64,000 nucleotides of DNA from Monarcha castaneiventris obscurior. Its lineage: Eukaryota > Chordata > Aves > Passeriformes > Monarchidae. The stretch is from assembly GCA_026261815.1 (NCBI GenBank), contig JAMPIT010000354.1, forward strand, positions 682,001-746,000, written 5' to 3'. The notes beneath the pieces are model-generated. The model saw only the letters and a program-made list of their open reading frames with translations. It was not told where the DNA came from and searched no databases. How positions within the stretch are numbered: position 1 is the stretch's first letter; the number at the start of each line of letters is the position of its first letter. Positions 48,398 to 56,890 of the stretch are shown one piece after another. The position numbers and the translations under genes were made by a program.

Positions 48398-50635
48398 TCC
48401 CAAAAGGTGGTGGGACAGGTTTATGCTGTGAAAACTCCTCTTTCAGCCCAAGTTTGATTGAAAGTGGGACTTGTCTCTCTGCCTGTGCTGCCATCAGGGT
48501 CCTGCTGAGCATCACTGATCCCCAAAGGGTGTTTTTGTTGTGTGTTGCCCTTGTCTATGAGAGACACTGTTGCCTTCCAGGATTGTTCTGGTCCATCTCC
48601 ATCTCAGCCCCTTCCTTTGGATAAATTCAGCGGGAGCTTGGGGAAGCAGCTCCCCAGCCAAGCCGTTTGCAGCAGTGAGGTCGGGAAGGTCTCACTCTGG
48701 TTTCCCGGCTGGTGCAGCAGCTGTTCCCTCCCCTGGGGTCCATAAACGAACCTGGGGACCCCAGGGCAGCCAGCAGCTGCCACCCCTGTGCCACTGCTGC
48801 TCCAGGAGCGAGGCTGCTCTGCCCGCTGGGCTGGAAACCAAACGGGAATTTCCTCCCCCCTCTCCTTCGCTGGCCTCGGACCAAGCGCCAGAGCAGCGGC
48901 CAAGAGTCCCGAGGTCCCAGCAGGTCCAGCTGCTCCTGGTGCTGGTGGCAGGGTTGGTGTCGTGGGGTGCCCAGCAGGAGCACCAGGAGGGGTTTGTCAC
49001 CCCTGTGCACTCACAGATCCCTGGGGATTGCTCCATCCAGGAGCTGTATTGCTCCCCCAGCAAAAGGCTCTGAGGCTGAAACCTCAACATGAAGGAAAGC
49101 ACCATGTGATGAGTGAAGGAGCTTTGGCAAGGTGGGGTCTGGAAGTGAGAGAGGGGGAGGGAAGCATCAGTTTAATGGGATTGTTACACGTGGCAAAGAT
49201 CAGAGCACCTTCTCCGGATCCCTCCGTCCCAGGACAGCATTAGCTCCACACACACCTGTGTTCTGTGGGTTCTCACCCCAGCAGGAGCTGGGACCCGGAC
49301 AGATCCTGCTTCCTGCAGTTCCCACAGCCAAGGGCATCCAGGACCTTCGGATTGCCAGGCCTGGGTCCTGCCTGGGGTCAAAATTCAGGTTATTGCTGTT
49401 CCTCTCCCCAAATCCTCTGCCTTGTCACCCAGAACTTGCTGTGGGAGGGGAACGTCCTTCACCCTTATCCCTGTTAGGGACACTTGGTGCTAAAGCTCTT
49501 CCCAAGCACGTGGGGACCGGGATCTCCACGATCTCCTCTGCGTGTGTGGCTCATTCCTCTAAGACAAGGCAAAAATAGCAACCTAAGCTGGGATTGCAGC
49601 CTCAGCTCACCCAGGCAGGAGTAAATAACATTAAATACCTGGGACAGCACGAGGGCTTGGTGTGCTGGGCCCTGCCAGCCCCCTCCAACCAACCACACCT
49701 TTTTATGGAAGTGGTGAAAATCTGAATTATTTGGGAACTGCATGAAAACGCAGCTGAAGGGATATGACACGACTTGGACAGTCTGTTAATGGAAATGGAG
49801 TAAAAAACTGCACAAAGGACTTGGGCTGTGGCAGTGGAAATGCTGAAATGGCTCGGGCAAGGCAGGACCTGGGGTCTGGGAGCCAAACACAGGGATTGGG
49901 ATCCCAGCACATCCCCCCGGGGTATTTGGAGCATCCTGAGAGGCAGCGGAGCCAGTGTCAAAAATTTTATAATTCATTACACCAAAAATGCTGGAAATTC
50001 GGGAATTTGAAGTGTGGGTGAGGTCACAGGAGAGAATTCCCAAAGGCCACATCCCTGGACAACTCTTCCCATTGGTGGTGGCTCATGGGGACGGATCTGC
50101 TGCAGGTTTTTCCTGCTGATCCCCTCTCCTGGGTTCATTGGCACTGACCCAGACAGCCAAGGACAAACCGATGTGGGTGGCAGAAAGTCCCAGTTCACTA
50201 GTGGGAATCATTTTTAATGCCAAAACCGGGTCAGGGGGTTCAAAAGCTGCAGGGACAGAAGTTTGTCCCAGCTGTGCCCAGCAGCCAGCTTGGTCTGTCT
50301 GTCTGGACAGGGATTTGGGAACAGCCACCACCCCGCATGTGGTTCCTTCCACTGTTCCAGGCTGTATTTCAGTCTCTGAGCTCAGCCCAGGGATGTCCCT
50401 GTCACTGTGGGCTCATTCAGGGGGCAGTGGCCGAGCTGGCAGCAACCCCTGGACCCTTTGACCCGGCCTGTGCTCTGCCCATGGAGCTGTGTCCTCCCAC
50501 GGGCATCGATCCCAATCCCAATCCCAGCGTGGGAGGCTTCAGAAGCAGGAGCCCAAAGCTGGGCTCAGAGCACAGGCCTGGCTTAACACAAGAGTTTTGG
50601 GATGGCTGCGGGATGTGCCTGACCTGAAAATGCCT
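48398..50635. other. MYO1D: Intron segment before the MYO1D terminal exon
   Basis: Unique, moderately GC-rich sequence. No exon, CR1 piece or tandem repeat until the pentanucleotide tract at 50,636. Confidence 0.6.
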
Positions 50636-50690
50636 CTCCCATCCCATCCCGTCCCATCCCGTCCCATCCCGTCCCGTCCCGTCCCGTCCC
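50636..50690 (+). repeat. CCCAT/CCCGT pentanucleotide microsatellite next to splice acceptor
   Basis: About eleven tandem pentamers, first mixed CCCAT and CCCGT, then pure CCCGT. The repeat ends 26 nt before the MYO1D acceptor. It is C-rich on the transcribed sense strand and G-rich (GGGAC/GGGAT) on the template strand. Every CCCGT unit carries a CpG, so the tract could be methylated. Confidence 0.95.
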
Positions 50691-50692
50691 TC

Positions 50693-50716
50693 CTGACCCG
50701 TGTCCCTTCCCGGCAG
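50693..50716 (+). promoter_or_regulatory. MYO1D: Branch point and 3' splice acceptor of MYO1D terminal exon
   Basis: CTGAC at 50,693-50,697 matches the yUnAy branch consensus. Its A at 50,696 lies 20 nt before the final AG. The intervening TGTCCCTTCCCGGCAG is a short pyrimidine tract. Directly upstream is the CCCRT pentanucleotide repeat (50,636-50,690), which extends the pyrimidine-rich zone to about 80 nt. Confidence 0.75.
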
Positions 50717-50873
50717 GGAGAAGCGCGCTCTGCACGTCACCGTCACCAACCCGGTGCAGTGCAGCCTGCACGGCAGGAAATGCACCGTCTCTGTGGAGAC
50801 CAAGATCAACCAATCCCAACCGGATTTCACCAAGCACCGCTCCGGCTTCGTCCTCTGCGTGCCGGGCAATTAA
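50717..50873 (+). CDS. MYO1D: MYO1D terminal coding exon (unconventional myosin-Id, C-terminus)
   Basis: Myosin-Id is a single-headed class I actin motor. Its basic TH1 tail binds acidic lipids; it works at plasma membrane and endosomes and is a known determinant of left-right asymmetry in flies, fish and frogs. The exon follows a CAG acceptor. The first base completes a split codon, then GAG AAG CGC opens 51 residues and a TAA stop. The peptide reads [11 protein letters not shown] at its start and ends [11 protein letters not shown]. The NPVQCSLHG and SQPDFTK blocks are characteristic of the extreme C-terminus of vertebrate MYO1D (end of TH1). The reading frame is intact. Codon use is GC-rich, unlike the intron. 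The motor, IQ motifs and most of TH1 lie outside the window to the left. Identity is confident; phase 2 at the junction is inferred from the acceptor position. Confidence 0.95.
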
Positions 50874-52888
50874 CGGCCCCTCCCCTCGCACCGGGGCTGG
50901 GCTCGCCCTCCCCGCACCTGGGACTCGCCGGGATTCATCGGGAGATGCTCAGCTGCGACTTGTCAGGTGCCTAAAGCGGCCTCTGAAGCTCAAGGTTTGG
51001 AAAACCCAAATTCCGGGGGTTTAGAAAAGCCAAATTCACATGGAATGAAGGCTTAGAATACCTGGTGACCTGTTCTCCATCTTATAAACCAGTCTGGAAT
51101 ATCAGGAAAGTGCTTCCTTTGGAATTAGTCCAAAAAAAAAAGAGTTTGTAGGTACTTCCACCCTTTCTTCCCTTTCCCACACTGATTCCTCACCCCCTCT
51201 CCAATTTCCCGTTCCGTGTTTCTTTCCCATGTGTCAGTTTTTGCAGTATGATGCAGCCTCCTGCGGAGGAACCACAGATCTCTGGCTCAGGGAGTCAGGT
51301 TCTGTAGGGCCAAATCCCACGGAACCGGCGCCAGGGTGGGAAGGGAGGGCTGGCTTCCCCCGCCGGGAGACACTCCACACTCCTGCAGCCCCGAGAGGCA
51401 CACGGGGCTGGGGTGGTACCTGGAGACACCTCCAGACTTGCTGCTTTCCCTCGGGAATTCATTAACCCATCGAGGCACCTTGGCTGGAGAGGGGACTTCC
51501 CAGTGCAGGGCCTGGTTTTGTTAATCCTGCATTGCTTTTTGCCTTAATTACCCCCTCCAAGGGCCTGGATCCAGTGGGTCCCCCTTGGGACCATGTGGCC
51601 GTGCTGAATTTTTTTGATGATCCACGTGGCTTTGTGTCTGTGCCAGAGCTGGGGTCAGGGAGGGCTAAAGGGACCCAGGGCAGGGGTGAGCCCGGGAACA
51701 GGGGGAGCTTTGGGGGTCCAAGCTTTGCACTATCCAACACTAACTCTGGCACAGCCCCAGCTGCCAGTGCCCAGGCTCCTCCCTCCAAAGAGTTCTCCTG
51801 GCTCTTCCCAGCAGTGGGCTGTGGGTGTTGGGGTGTCCTGTCCAGCCCAGATAACCCCGAGCTCTGTCTTGATGGAGGGACGTGGATCTCCCCAGCGGTT
51901 TATTCCCACTGTGCCGGGCGCTGCCGTGGTTCCTGAGCAGCCCAGGCTGCTGGGATTGTACATTGGGATTGTCCTGGCACTGCTGGTCAGGTCAGGATTC
52001 CCAGCCCTGGAGACTGGGGGGCTGTGTGGTGACCCCGCGTGGGGAGCACTTGTTTAATGGAGCATCTTGGGAACTGGAAAGCCTGGAAGAGGCTTCTCAC
52101 TAACAGAAGGTTTCCCAAAGCTGCGCCATGGACATGGGGCGCGGGGACAGGTCGCTGCAGCCTTGGTACCCCCCTGCCACCCCGAGATCAGTGGGGACAC
52201 GAGCGCAGAGCAGCTCCAGCCCTGCGTGAACTGGGCCAGGCCCGTGCCCTTCGCAGGGAGGCCTCACGCCAGAGCTCTCCCGTTCCCATTGTCTCTGGCC
52301 TTGGACCAGCCCCGGCGGCATCCCAGCCCCACATCCCAGCCCCCAGTGCCCCCTCCCAGTGTGCAGTTCTGGGATGTCCAGAGGGTCCTGTGCCAGGGGC
52401 TCTCTGGATGCCGCAGCCCCGAGTCACCACCAGCACTGGGGCCGGGAGGTGACACCGGCAGCCCCGACCTCGCCACGCTCACACAACACCCCGGGACCAC
52501 CACGGACTCCCCACAGACTCTCCACCGCCTCCTTCCACCCCCCATCGGCTCCTCAGGAGGAGCGACACCAACGCCAAAGCCATGGGACACCCCTGCTCCT
52601 GGCAGGGACCCTCCGGAGGGAAGCTCCCGGCGCTGCTGTGCCTTTGGATTTGCACTTCTCGCTTTCCACGTCCTGGTGCAGACGTCCCCTGCCGCACTAA
52701 CCCCGGGCAGAGGGTGGGGGGTGGGATCAGCACTTTTGTACCCTTGTCCCTCCAAAGGAATGGTCGAATGGAATCGGGATGGATGGCAACAAATTGCAGG
52801 CTTGGGAAATTTCTCCTACCATGAGATGGCAATATTGTATGTGATGAGATGTGTCTTATAAAATATATTATCTGTTCCTGCTCTGGTT

Positions 52889-52933
52889 TTATATATATAT
52901 AAATATATATATAAATATATAAAATATATATAT
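52889..52933 (+). repeat. AT-rich TATA-type tandem repeat in MYO1D 3'UTR
   Basis: Imperfect (TA)n tract broken by AAA triplets. It lies about 100-190 nt upstream of the poly(A) signals. Such DNA unpairs easily and gives an AU-only RNA segment. Confidence 0.9.
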
Positions 52934-53030
52934 TCCTGGTTTTCCCATAAATTAACTATTTCTAAATTGAAACTTTGATTCTCAGCCGGGGGCGATAATG
53001 CAATGAACCCTTTTTTTTAGGTTTTTTTTT

Positions 53031-53036
53031 AATAAA
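53031..53036 (+). terminator. MYO1D: Poly(A) signal AATAAA (MYO1D, proximal)
   Basis: Canonical AATAAA directly after a T9 run, on the MYO1D strand and downstream of its stop. Confidence 0.6.
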
Positions 53037-53121
53037 TCGCTGATATTTTATGTGTAAAAGAGCAGAAAAAACCCTACTATAACGGACCTGGGTTTTGTTT
53101 ACATAATTCACTGTAAAAAAT

Positions 53122-53127
53122 AATAAA
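53122..53127 (+). terminator. MYO1D: Poly(A) signal AATAAA (MYO1D, distal)
   Basis: Second canonical hexamer, 91 nt after the first, embedded in an A-rich run. Cleavage would fall at about 53,140-53,150, where the sequence turns abruptly GC-rich. Confidence 0.6.
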
Positions 53128-53149
53128 AAAGCAATTAGTTGCATCCCAC

Positions 53150-53410
53150 CGTGGCGCTGCCCGTTCCTGCCGGCGCGGGGGCTCGGGGTGATGATGCCCG
53201 GAGGGATCGGTGTCCCAATATCCCAATATCCCGAATGTCCCCCTCCGGCTGCTGCCGGCCCCGCCGCTCTCCCACCACGGGGTGACCCCGGCGCCGGTAA
53301 CGCGATTAAAGCGGCGGCTGCGTTAAAGCCTCTGTCGTCAACACAAATCCCATTCCCAACGTCCGAGGGGTGGGAGCGCAGAAAAGACTCGGCCACGAGC
53401 CGCTGCCGTG
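53150..53410. other. GC-rich gap between convergent 3' ends of MYO1D and CDK5R1
   Basis: About 260 bp of CpG-rich sequence separates the last MYO1D poly(A) signal from the presumed CDK5R1 cleavage site. It contains a triple CCCAATAT/CCCGAATG-like repeat at 53,212-53,238 and no open frame of interest. Confidence 0.6.
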
Positions 53411-53431
53411 TAATGGATGGTCAGTGCATTT

Positions 53432-53437
53432 TTATTT
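53432..53437 (-). terminator. CDK5R1: Poly(A) signal AATAAA (CDK5R1)
   Basis: Minus strand reads GATTAAATAAAAATGCACTG. Cleavage is expected 15-25 nt downstream, near 53,410-53,420. A further AATAAA lies just upstream near 53,455. Confidence 0.7.
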
Positions 53438-54136
53438 AATCAGCACAGTACAAAAATAAATAAAAATAAGGGGAGGGGATTAAATTACAGGCACACTGAG
53501 CCCCATGACACAGTCGGTCGGGTTATAAACCACACATACTTACAAACACACTATACACATACATACAAAATGAGACAAATATAAATTAATAAGTAACAAT
53601 ACCCACCAATTTGGTCAACAAAGATCTACAGAAGAGATTGCACTAAAAAAACGTACGTACACATGTATCATTAGCAGGGTCCAATGTACAGCCATGAAGA
53701 GCTTCAAGTGAAAAATCAAAAATAAAAATAAATGGCACGTTATTTCTCCCTCTCGTTCGCCAGTTTAACGCCCGATGGACCAGAACTAAACTAGAACTGA
53801 GCACACGGAGAAAGAAAAAAAAACGATAAAACCCAAAAAGAAGGTCTCAGTCCCCAGGCCTGATACGGGAATACCGGCTCGAGACTGCGGTGTCGGGGTG
53901 GTGGCGGGTCTTTGTGCATGGGTGTAATTTTACAGCCATCTCTCGTTAAGGTTTTTCTTTTGATTATTATTTTTTTATGCGTTTTTTCCTTTTTTTTTTC
54001 CCGAAGACACAAAATGCTCCTGTTTGCATGCGCAATACCACTGGAAAAGCAACAATGACAGAAGAAAGAAGGGTTTTTTTCTCTTTCCCCCCCGCAGGTT
54101 TGCAGTTCGTTGGGTTTGTTCTAGAAGAATTCATAT

Positions 54137-54144
54137 AGCAGCAT
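54137..54144 (-). promoter_or_regulatory. CDK5R1: Overlapping miR-103/107 and miR-15/16 seed sites in CDK5R1 3'UTR
   Basis: The minus strand reads ATGCTGCTA. ATGCTGC pairs with the miR-103/107 seed; TGCTGCTA is a full 8-mer match for the miR-15/16/195 family. Repression of CDK5R1 by miR-103/107 is established in mammals; this site is its likely avian counterpart. Confidence 0.6.
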
Positions 54145-54445
54145 GTGGCGGCTCCCCTTGCTTGCACACTCAAGTAGATCCTTTACACAATACTCATGAT
54201 CAGTGCACGATGGGAACAAGACATTTCACATTGATCTCATGAACAGTAGCGGTGATTCCCGTCACCCGGACCCGCTCGGGAATTCGAGTCTCTTCAAAGA
54301 AAATAAATAAAGGGGGGGATAAGGGAGGAAGGGAGGGTGGGGGGTCCCCGGGCCGTGCCCGCGTCTCTGTCCCGGTACTGCCGGTGAGTCCCGACCGGGC
54401 CGGTTCAGCCGCCTCCGCTGGAGCCTTTAGAGGAATTTTTTTTCC

Positions 54446-54470
54446 TTTTTTTTTTTTTTTTTTTTTTTTT
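54446..54470 (-). repeat. A25 homopolymer in CDK5R1 3'UTR (T25 on plus strand)
   Basis: Uninterrupted run of 25 T on the plus strand, preceded by TTTTTTTTCC (54,436-54,445). In the CDK5R1 transcript it is an internal poly(A) stretch that could capture oligo-dT primers. Confidence 0.95.
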
Positions 54471-54833
54471 CCTCCCCTACCTGGGCTCTGTCTCGGTGAT
54501 GCGGTGACCGGCCCCGCGGAGCCCCGCTCCGCTCCCGGGGGATATCGGCTGGGGGGGTTCTTGTCCCCCCATCCATGAATTGCTGGGATCAATCCGGTGG
54601 TGGAGCCGCAGCATCCCCGGGCCCGCAGCGTGGGGAGGGGGCGGCGGCTGGAAAGCGGCGGCGCAGGAGGGAACCGGGGGTCTGCGCTCCGGTCCGCCGG
54701 CGGCCGAACCCCCCGTGTCCCCCTAGGGGGGCGGCGGCGGCTCCCGCCGTTCCCCGCCGGGCAAATCCCCCCGGGAAGCGGCTCCGGGCCGGGCGGGCGC
54801 GGCGTGTCCGGGGGCGCGGGGGGCGGCGGGCGC

Positions 54834-55727
54834 TCACCGGTCGAGGCCGATGAGCAGCCGGCCCTTCTCCTCGGAGCCGCTCTCCTTCTTGAGGTCGGCG
54901 AAGACCTGGGTGAAGTAGTGCGGGTCGGCGTTGACCTGCAGCATCTTGGGGCTCATGAGGTCGATGATGGAGAGGCAGCGGTCCCAGAAGGCCTCCTTAC
55001 AGCTCTCCACCAGGAAGGGCTTCAGCGGGTAGGAGATCTCGTTGCCCATGTAGGAGTAGGAGAGGTACAGGCAGGTGAGCAGCACTGCCTGCAGTTCGTG
55101 GTCGCTGGCCACCTCGGCAGAGATGACGTCCCGGCACAGCATGTAGAGGAAGACCACGTTGGCCGGCGTGATGAAGCCCTGGTCCTGCCAGCCCTGCAGC
55201 AGCAGCGAGCGGTCCACGGAGCGCAGCCAGAGCACGGGGTCGGTGGGCGAGAGGTGCTTCAGGCGGTAGCAGCGGCGGCACAGGAACTCGCCGAGGCAGC
55301 GCAGCAGCTCGCTGGTGGACGCCTGCACCACGACCCGGCGCGGGGTGGCGGCGGCGGCGGCGGGCGCGGCCGGGGGCGCCTTCTGCGCCGAGGCGAGGGC
55401 GGCGGCGGCGGCGGCGGGGGGCGGCGGGGGGGCGAAGGTGGCGAGGTTGGCGCAGGAAAGCGACTTCTTCAGGTTCTCGTTGTTGAGGTGGGTCACGTTG
55501 CTCTGGTAGCCGCCGTTGGGCTGCACCTTCTTGGAGCTCTTCTTCTTGGCGGAGACGGCGGCGATGCGCTTCCAGGGCAGCACCGAGATCAGCGAGTGCC
55601 GCTTCAGGCCCTTCTCCTTCGCGTTCTTGCTGTTCTGCACCGCCGTGTAGTGCCCCACCGTGGCCGCCCCCTCCTCGAACAGCGGGGCCTTCCGGTAGCT
55701 CGGCGACAGCGACAGCACCGTGCCCAT
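54834..55727 (-). CDS. CDK5R1: CDK5R1, p35 activator of cyclin-dependent kinase 5
   Basis: Intact 297-residue, single-exon frame, matching the intronless CDS of vertebrate CDK5R1 (about 307 residues in mammals). p35 binds and activates CDK5 in postmitotic neurons, guiding migration, neurite growth and synaptic function. Visible features: [13 protein letters not shown] start with Gly2 for N-myristoylation and Ser8-Pro9 phosphosite; a lysine-rich stretch near 50-68; [11 protein letters not shown] with Phe98-Ala99, the calpain cut that makes p25; Thr128-Pro, equivalent to mammalian Thr138; then the conserved CDK5-binding cyclin-like fold from about residue 133 ([20 protein letters not shown], later [20 protein letters not shown]), ending GLDR. 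The start has a good Kozak context (G at -3, G at +4). Residues 99-127 are an Ala/Pro-rich linker unlike the mammalian one. The stop TGA overlaps a splice-donor-like GGTGAGC, probably by chance. Confidence 0.98.
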   Translation of the reverse strand: MGTVLSLSPSYRKAPLFEEGAATVGHYTAVQNSKNAKEKGLKRHSLISVLPWKRIAAVSAKKKSSKKVQPNGGYQSNVTHLNNENLKKSLSCANLATFAPPPPPAAAAAALASAQKAPPAAPAAAAATPRRVVVQASTSELLRCLGEFLCRRCYRLKHLSPTDPVLWLRSVDRSLLLQGWQDQGFITPANVVFLYMLCRDVISAEVASDHELQAVLLTCLYLSYSYMGNEISYPLKPFLVESCKEAFWDRCLSIIDLMSPKMLQVNADPHYFTQVFADLKKESGSEEKGRLLIGLDR

Positions 55728-55760
55728 GGCGCCGGCCGCCCGGCGGGCCCCCGCCGCCCG

Positions 55761-55790
55761 CCCCGGCCCCGGCCCCGGCCCCGGCCCCGG
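55761..55790 (-). repeat. GGGGCC hexanucleotide repeat (5 units) in CDK5R1 5'UTR/promoter
   Basis: Plus strand shows five perfect CCCCGG units, flanked by further CCCGG runs to 55,813. On the CDK5R1 sense strand this reads (GGGGCC)5, 34-63 nt before the start codon, so it can form a G-quadruplex in DNA or 5'UTR RNA. Confidence 0.9.
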
Positions 55791-55967
55791 CCCGCCCGGC
55801 CCGGCCCGGCCGGCCCCGCTCTCGCTGCTCCGCCGCCGCCGCCGCCGCCGCTCAGCGCCGCGCCCGGACCCGCCCCGCGCCGCGCGCGCTCCCGCCGGCG
55901 CAGTGCGCGCGCCGCCGCCCCCGCCGCCCCGCCCCGCGCCGCCACGTGCGCTCCCGCCGCGACAGCA

Positions 55968-56105
55968 GAGGCCACGCCCCCTCCGTGGCCACGGATGGCG
56001 ACGGCCACGCCCCCAGATGCACGGGCCCCGCTCCTACCCCTTATGGCCACGCCCCCTCATGGCCTGGAATGGCTTTGGTCCCGCCCCAGGGCCCCAGGGC
56101 CCCGC
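55968..56105. promoter_or_regulatory. Cluster of GGCCACGCCCC boxes (SP/KLF-type)
   Basis: GGCCACGCCCC recurs at about 55,970, 56,012 and 56,045, with GTCCCGCCCC and GCCCCGCCC copies just after. CACGCCC/CCGCCC boxes are classical SP1/KLF sites. The spacing of about 35-42 bp suggests origin by local duplication. Confidence 0.6.
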
Positions 56106-56890
56106 CCACAGCCCCAGACCCCGCCTCCTCTCTGTTTATGAATGACGGGTGCCCCGCCCCCCTCGCCTCTGGCCCCGCCCCCCGGCCCGGCCCCGCCCCC
56201 GAGCGCTGCCCGCGCTGGGTCCCGGCGGTCGCAGCGCCCGCGGTGCCGCCGAGTCTCGGGCGGGGCCGGGCTCGACACGGAGAGGAAAAGAATAAAAAGC
56301 AACGATTTTTTTTTTTTTAATCCCAAAATTAAGTTTAAAATCCTTCTCCACCGGCATCCAGGAGCCACATCCCGGATTCGCACCCGGGCTCCACACCCCG
56401 CACTCGGAACCCCGCACCGGCCCCCGGCCGCTCTTCGCCGCCGCTCCCGCCGCCCGGCGGTGCCTCCCCAGCTCCAGGCCGGGGGCCACCACTCGCCCCC
56501 AATACACCAGGGCAGTGAAATGCCCGGTACCGCGTTCTGAGGCCGGGCCGGGTTTAGGGGCGCGCGCCCGCAGCTCCCGTCCCCCCTGGGTCCCACGGTC
56601 CCGCTTGGCGCCGCCCCCCCCGCCCAGCCCGGCGCCTCTCGCCCGGACCGGGATCGCGTTCCCACTGGGACCGGAGCGGAGCCGGCTCTGGCGGGAGGCG
56701 CCGGGCAGCACCGGCCCCGCCGGGCTCTGCGCGACCTGCAGCGACACTCAGAGGCCGCTCCGCCGCCACCGCGGCTGCCGGGCCCCGCTCCGGCCGCGGC
56801 GACCGGAGCCGCCCCCGGGGGGACCCTGAGGCCCCGGAGCCGCTGCCGGCAGCAGCAGGGAAAGGTCGGGCTCGTCCCGGCCCTGCGCTA

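Larger units (their letters stand above)
1..50716 (+). other. MYO1D: MYO1D last intron (partial, open at left edge)
   Basis: The whole stretch left of the MYO1D terminal exon has no recognisable exon on either strand. It is filled with short 3' CR1 fragments, simple repeats and unique sequence. The acceptor at 50,711-50,716 (CGGCAG) closes it. I infer that it is the final intron because the only MYO1D coding sequence seen is the last ~51 residues, and the preceding tail-domain sequence was not found upstream. An intron of more than 50 kb is large for a bird gene, but the human MYO1D gene is also very long. A nested gene or an unrecognised alternative exon cannot be excluded by reading alone. 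Confidence 0.8.
50874..53145 (+). other. MYO1D: MYO1D 3'UTR
   Basis: The region runs from the MYO1D stop codon to two AATAAA signals near 53.03 and 53.12 kb, making a 3'UTR of about 2.2-2.3 kb. It contains an A10 run near 51,133, GC-rich middle sequence (51.3-52.7 kb) and an AT dinucleotide tract at 52,889-52,933. The longest open frame here (52,067-52,861) shows no domain and looks like GC-driven chance. The end point is inferred from signals only. Confidence 0.7.
53413..54833 (-). other. CDK5R1: CDK5R1 3'UTR
   Basis: Minus-strand sequence from the p35 stop codon to a canonical AATAAA (plus-strand TTTATT at 53,432-53,437), about 1.4 kb. It is AU-rich in its distal half, with several AUUUA-type motifs (for example near 53,455 and 53,725). 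The mammalian CDK5R1 3'UTR is known to bind neuronal ELAV proteins and miR-103/107; matching elements can be seen here. An A25 run in the transcript (plus T25 at 54,446-54,470) lies about 365 nt after the stop. Confidence 0.8.
54480..56890 (-). promoter_or_regulatory. CDK5R1: CpG island and promoter region of CDK5R1
   Basis: Dense CpG and GC-box sequence covers the CDK5R1 coding region and about 1.2 kb upstream of its ATG. Visible elements include an E-box CACGTG (55,943-55,948), an NRF1-like palindromic GCGCAGTGCGCGC (55,898-55,910), and many CCCCGCCCC or CCACGCCCC boxes between 55,970 and 56,200. No TATA box is placed convincingly. The transcription start is not determinable here; most likely it lies between about 55,800 and 56,300. 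The A+T-rich end near 56,895 marks the island edge. Confidence 0.75.

Noticed and set aside
47605..48624. 339-codon open frame on the plus strand
   Set aside because: Its central third is translated antisense CR1 and the rest has no family resemblance.
1..50716. Endogenous retrovirus or LTR elements
   Set aside because: No LTR-like ends, primer-binding site or retroviral protein motifs were recognised; all dispersed repeats seen fit CR1.
52067..52861. 264-codon frame in the MYO1D 3'UTR
   Set aside because: GC-rich 3'UTR sequence with no domain; downstream of a well-supported terminal exon.
54825..54840. Splice donor overlapping the CDK5R1 stop (CCGGTGAGC)
   Set aside because: The CDS in all known vertebrates ends GLDR at this point, and the 3'UTR with conserved-looking sites continues directly; probably chance.
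55604..56050. Possible upstream open frame overlapping the CDK5R1 start
   Set aside because: The frame begins with GTG rather than ATG on the minus strand. The nearest upstream ATG (56,060) opens only an eight-codon frame, and the transcription start may lie downstream of it.
54597..56141. 514-codon open frame on the plus strand
   Set aside because: Antisense of the CDK5R1 coding exon and CpG island; high GC suppresses stop codons. The conserved protein is clearly on the minus strand.
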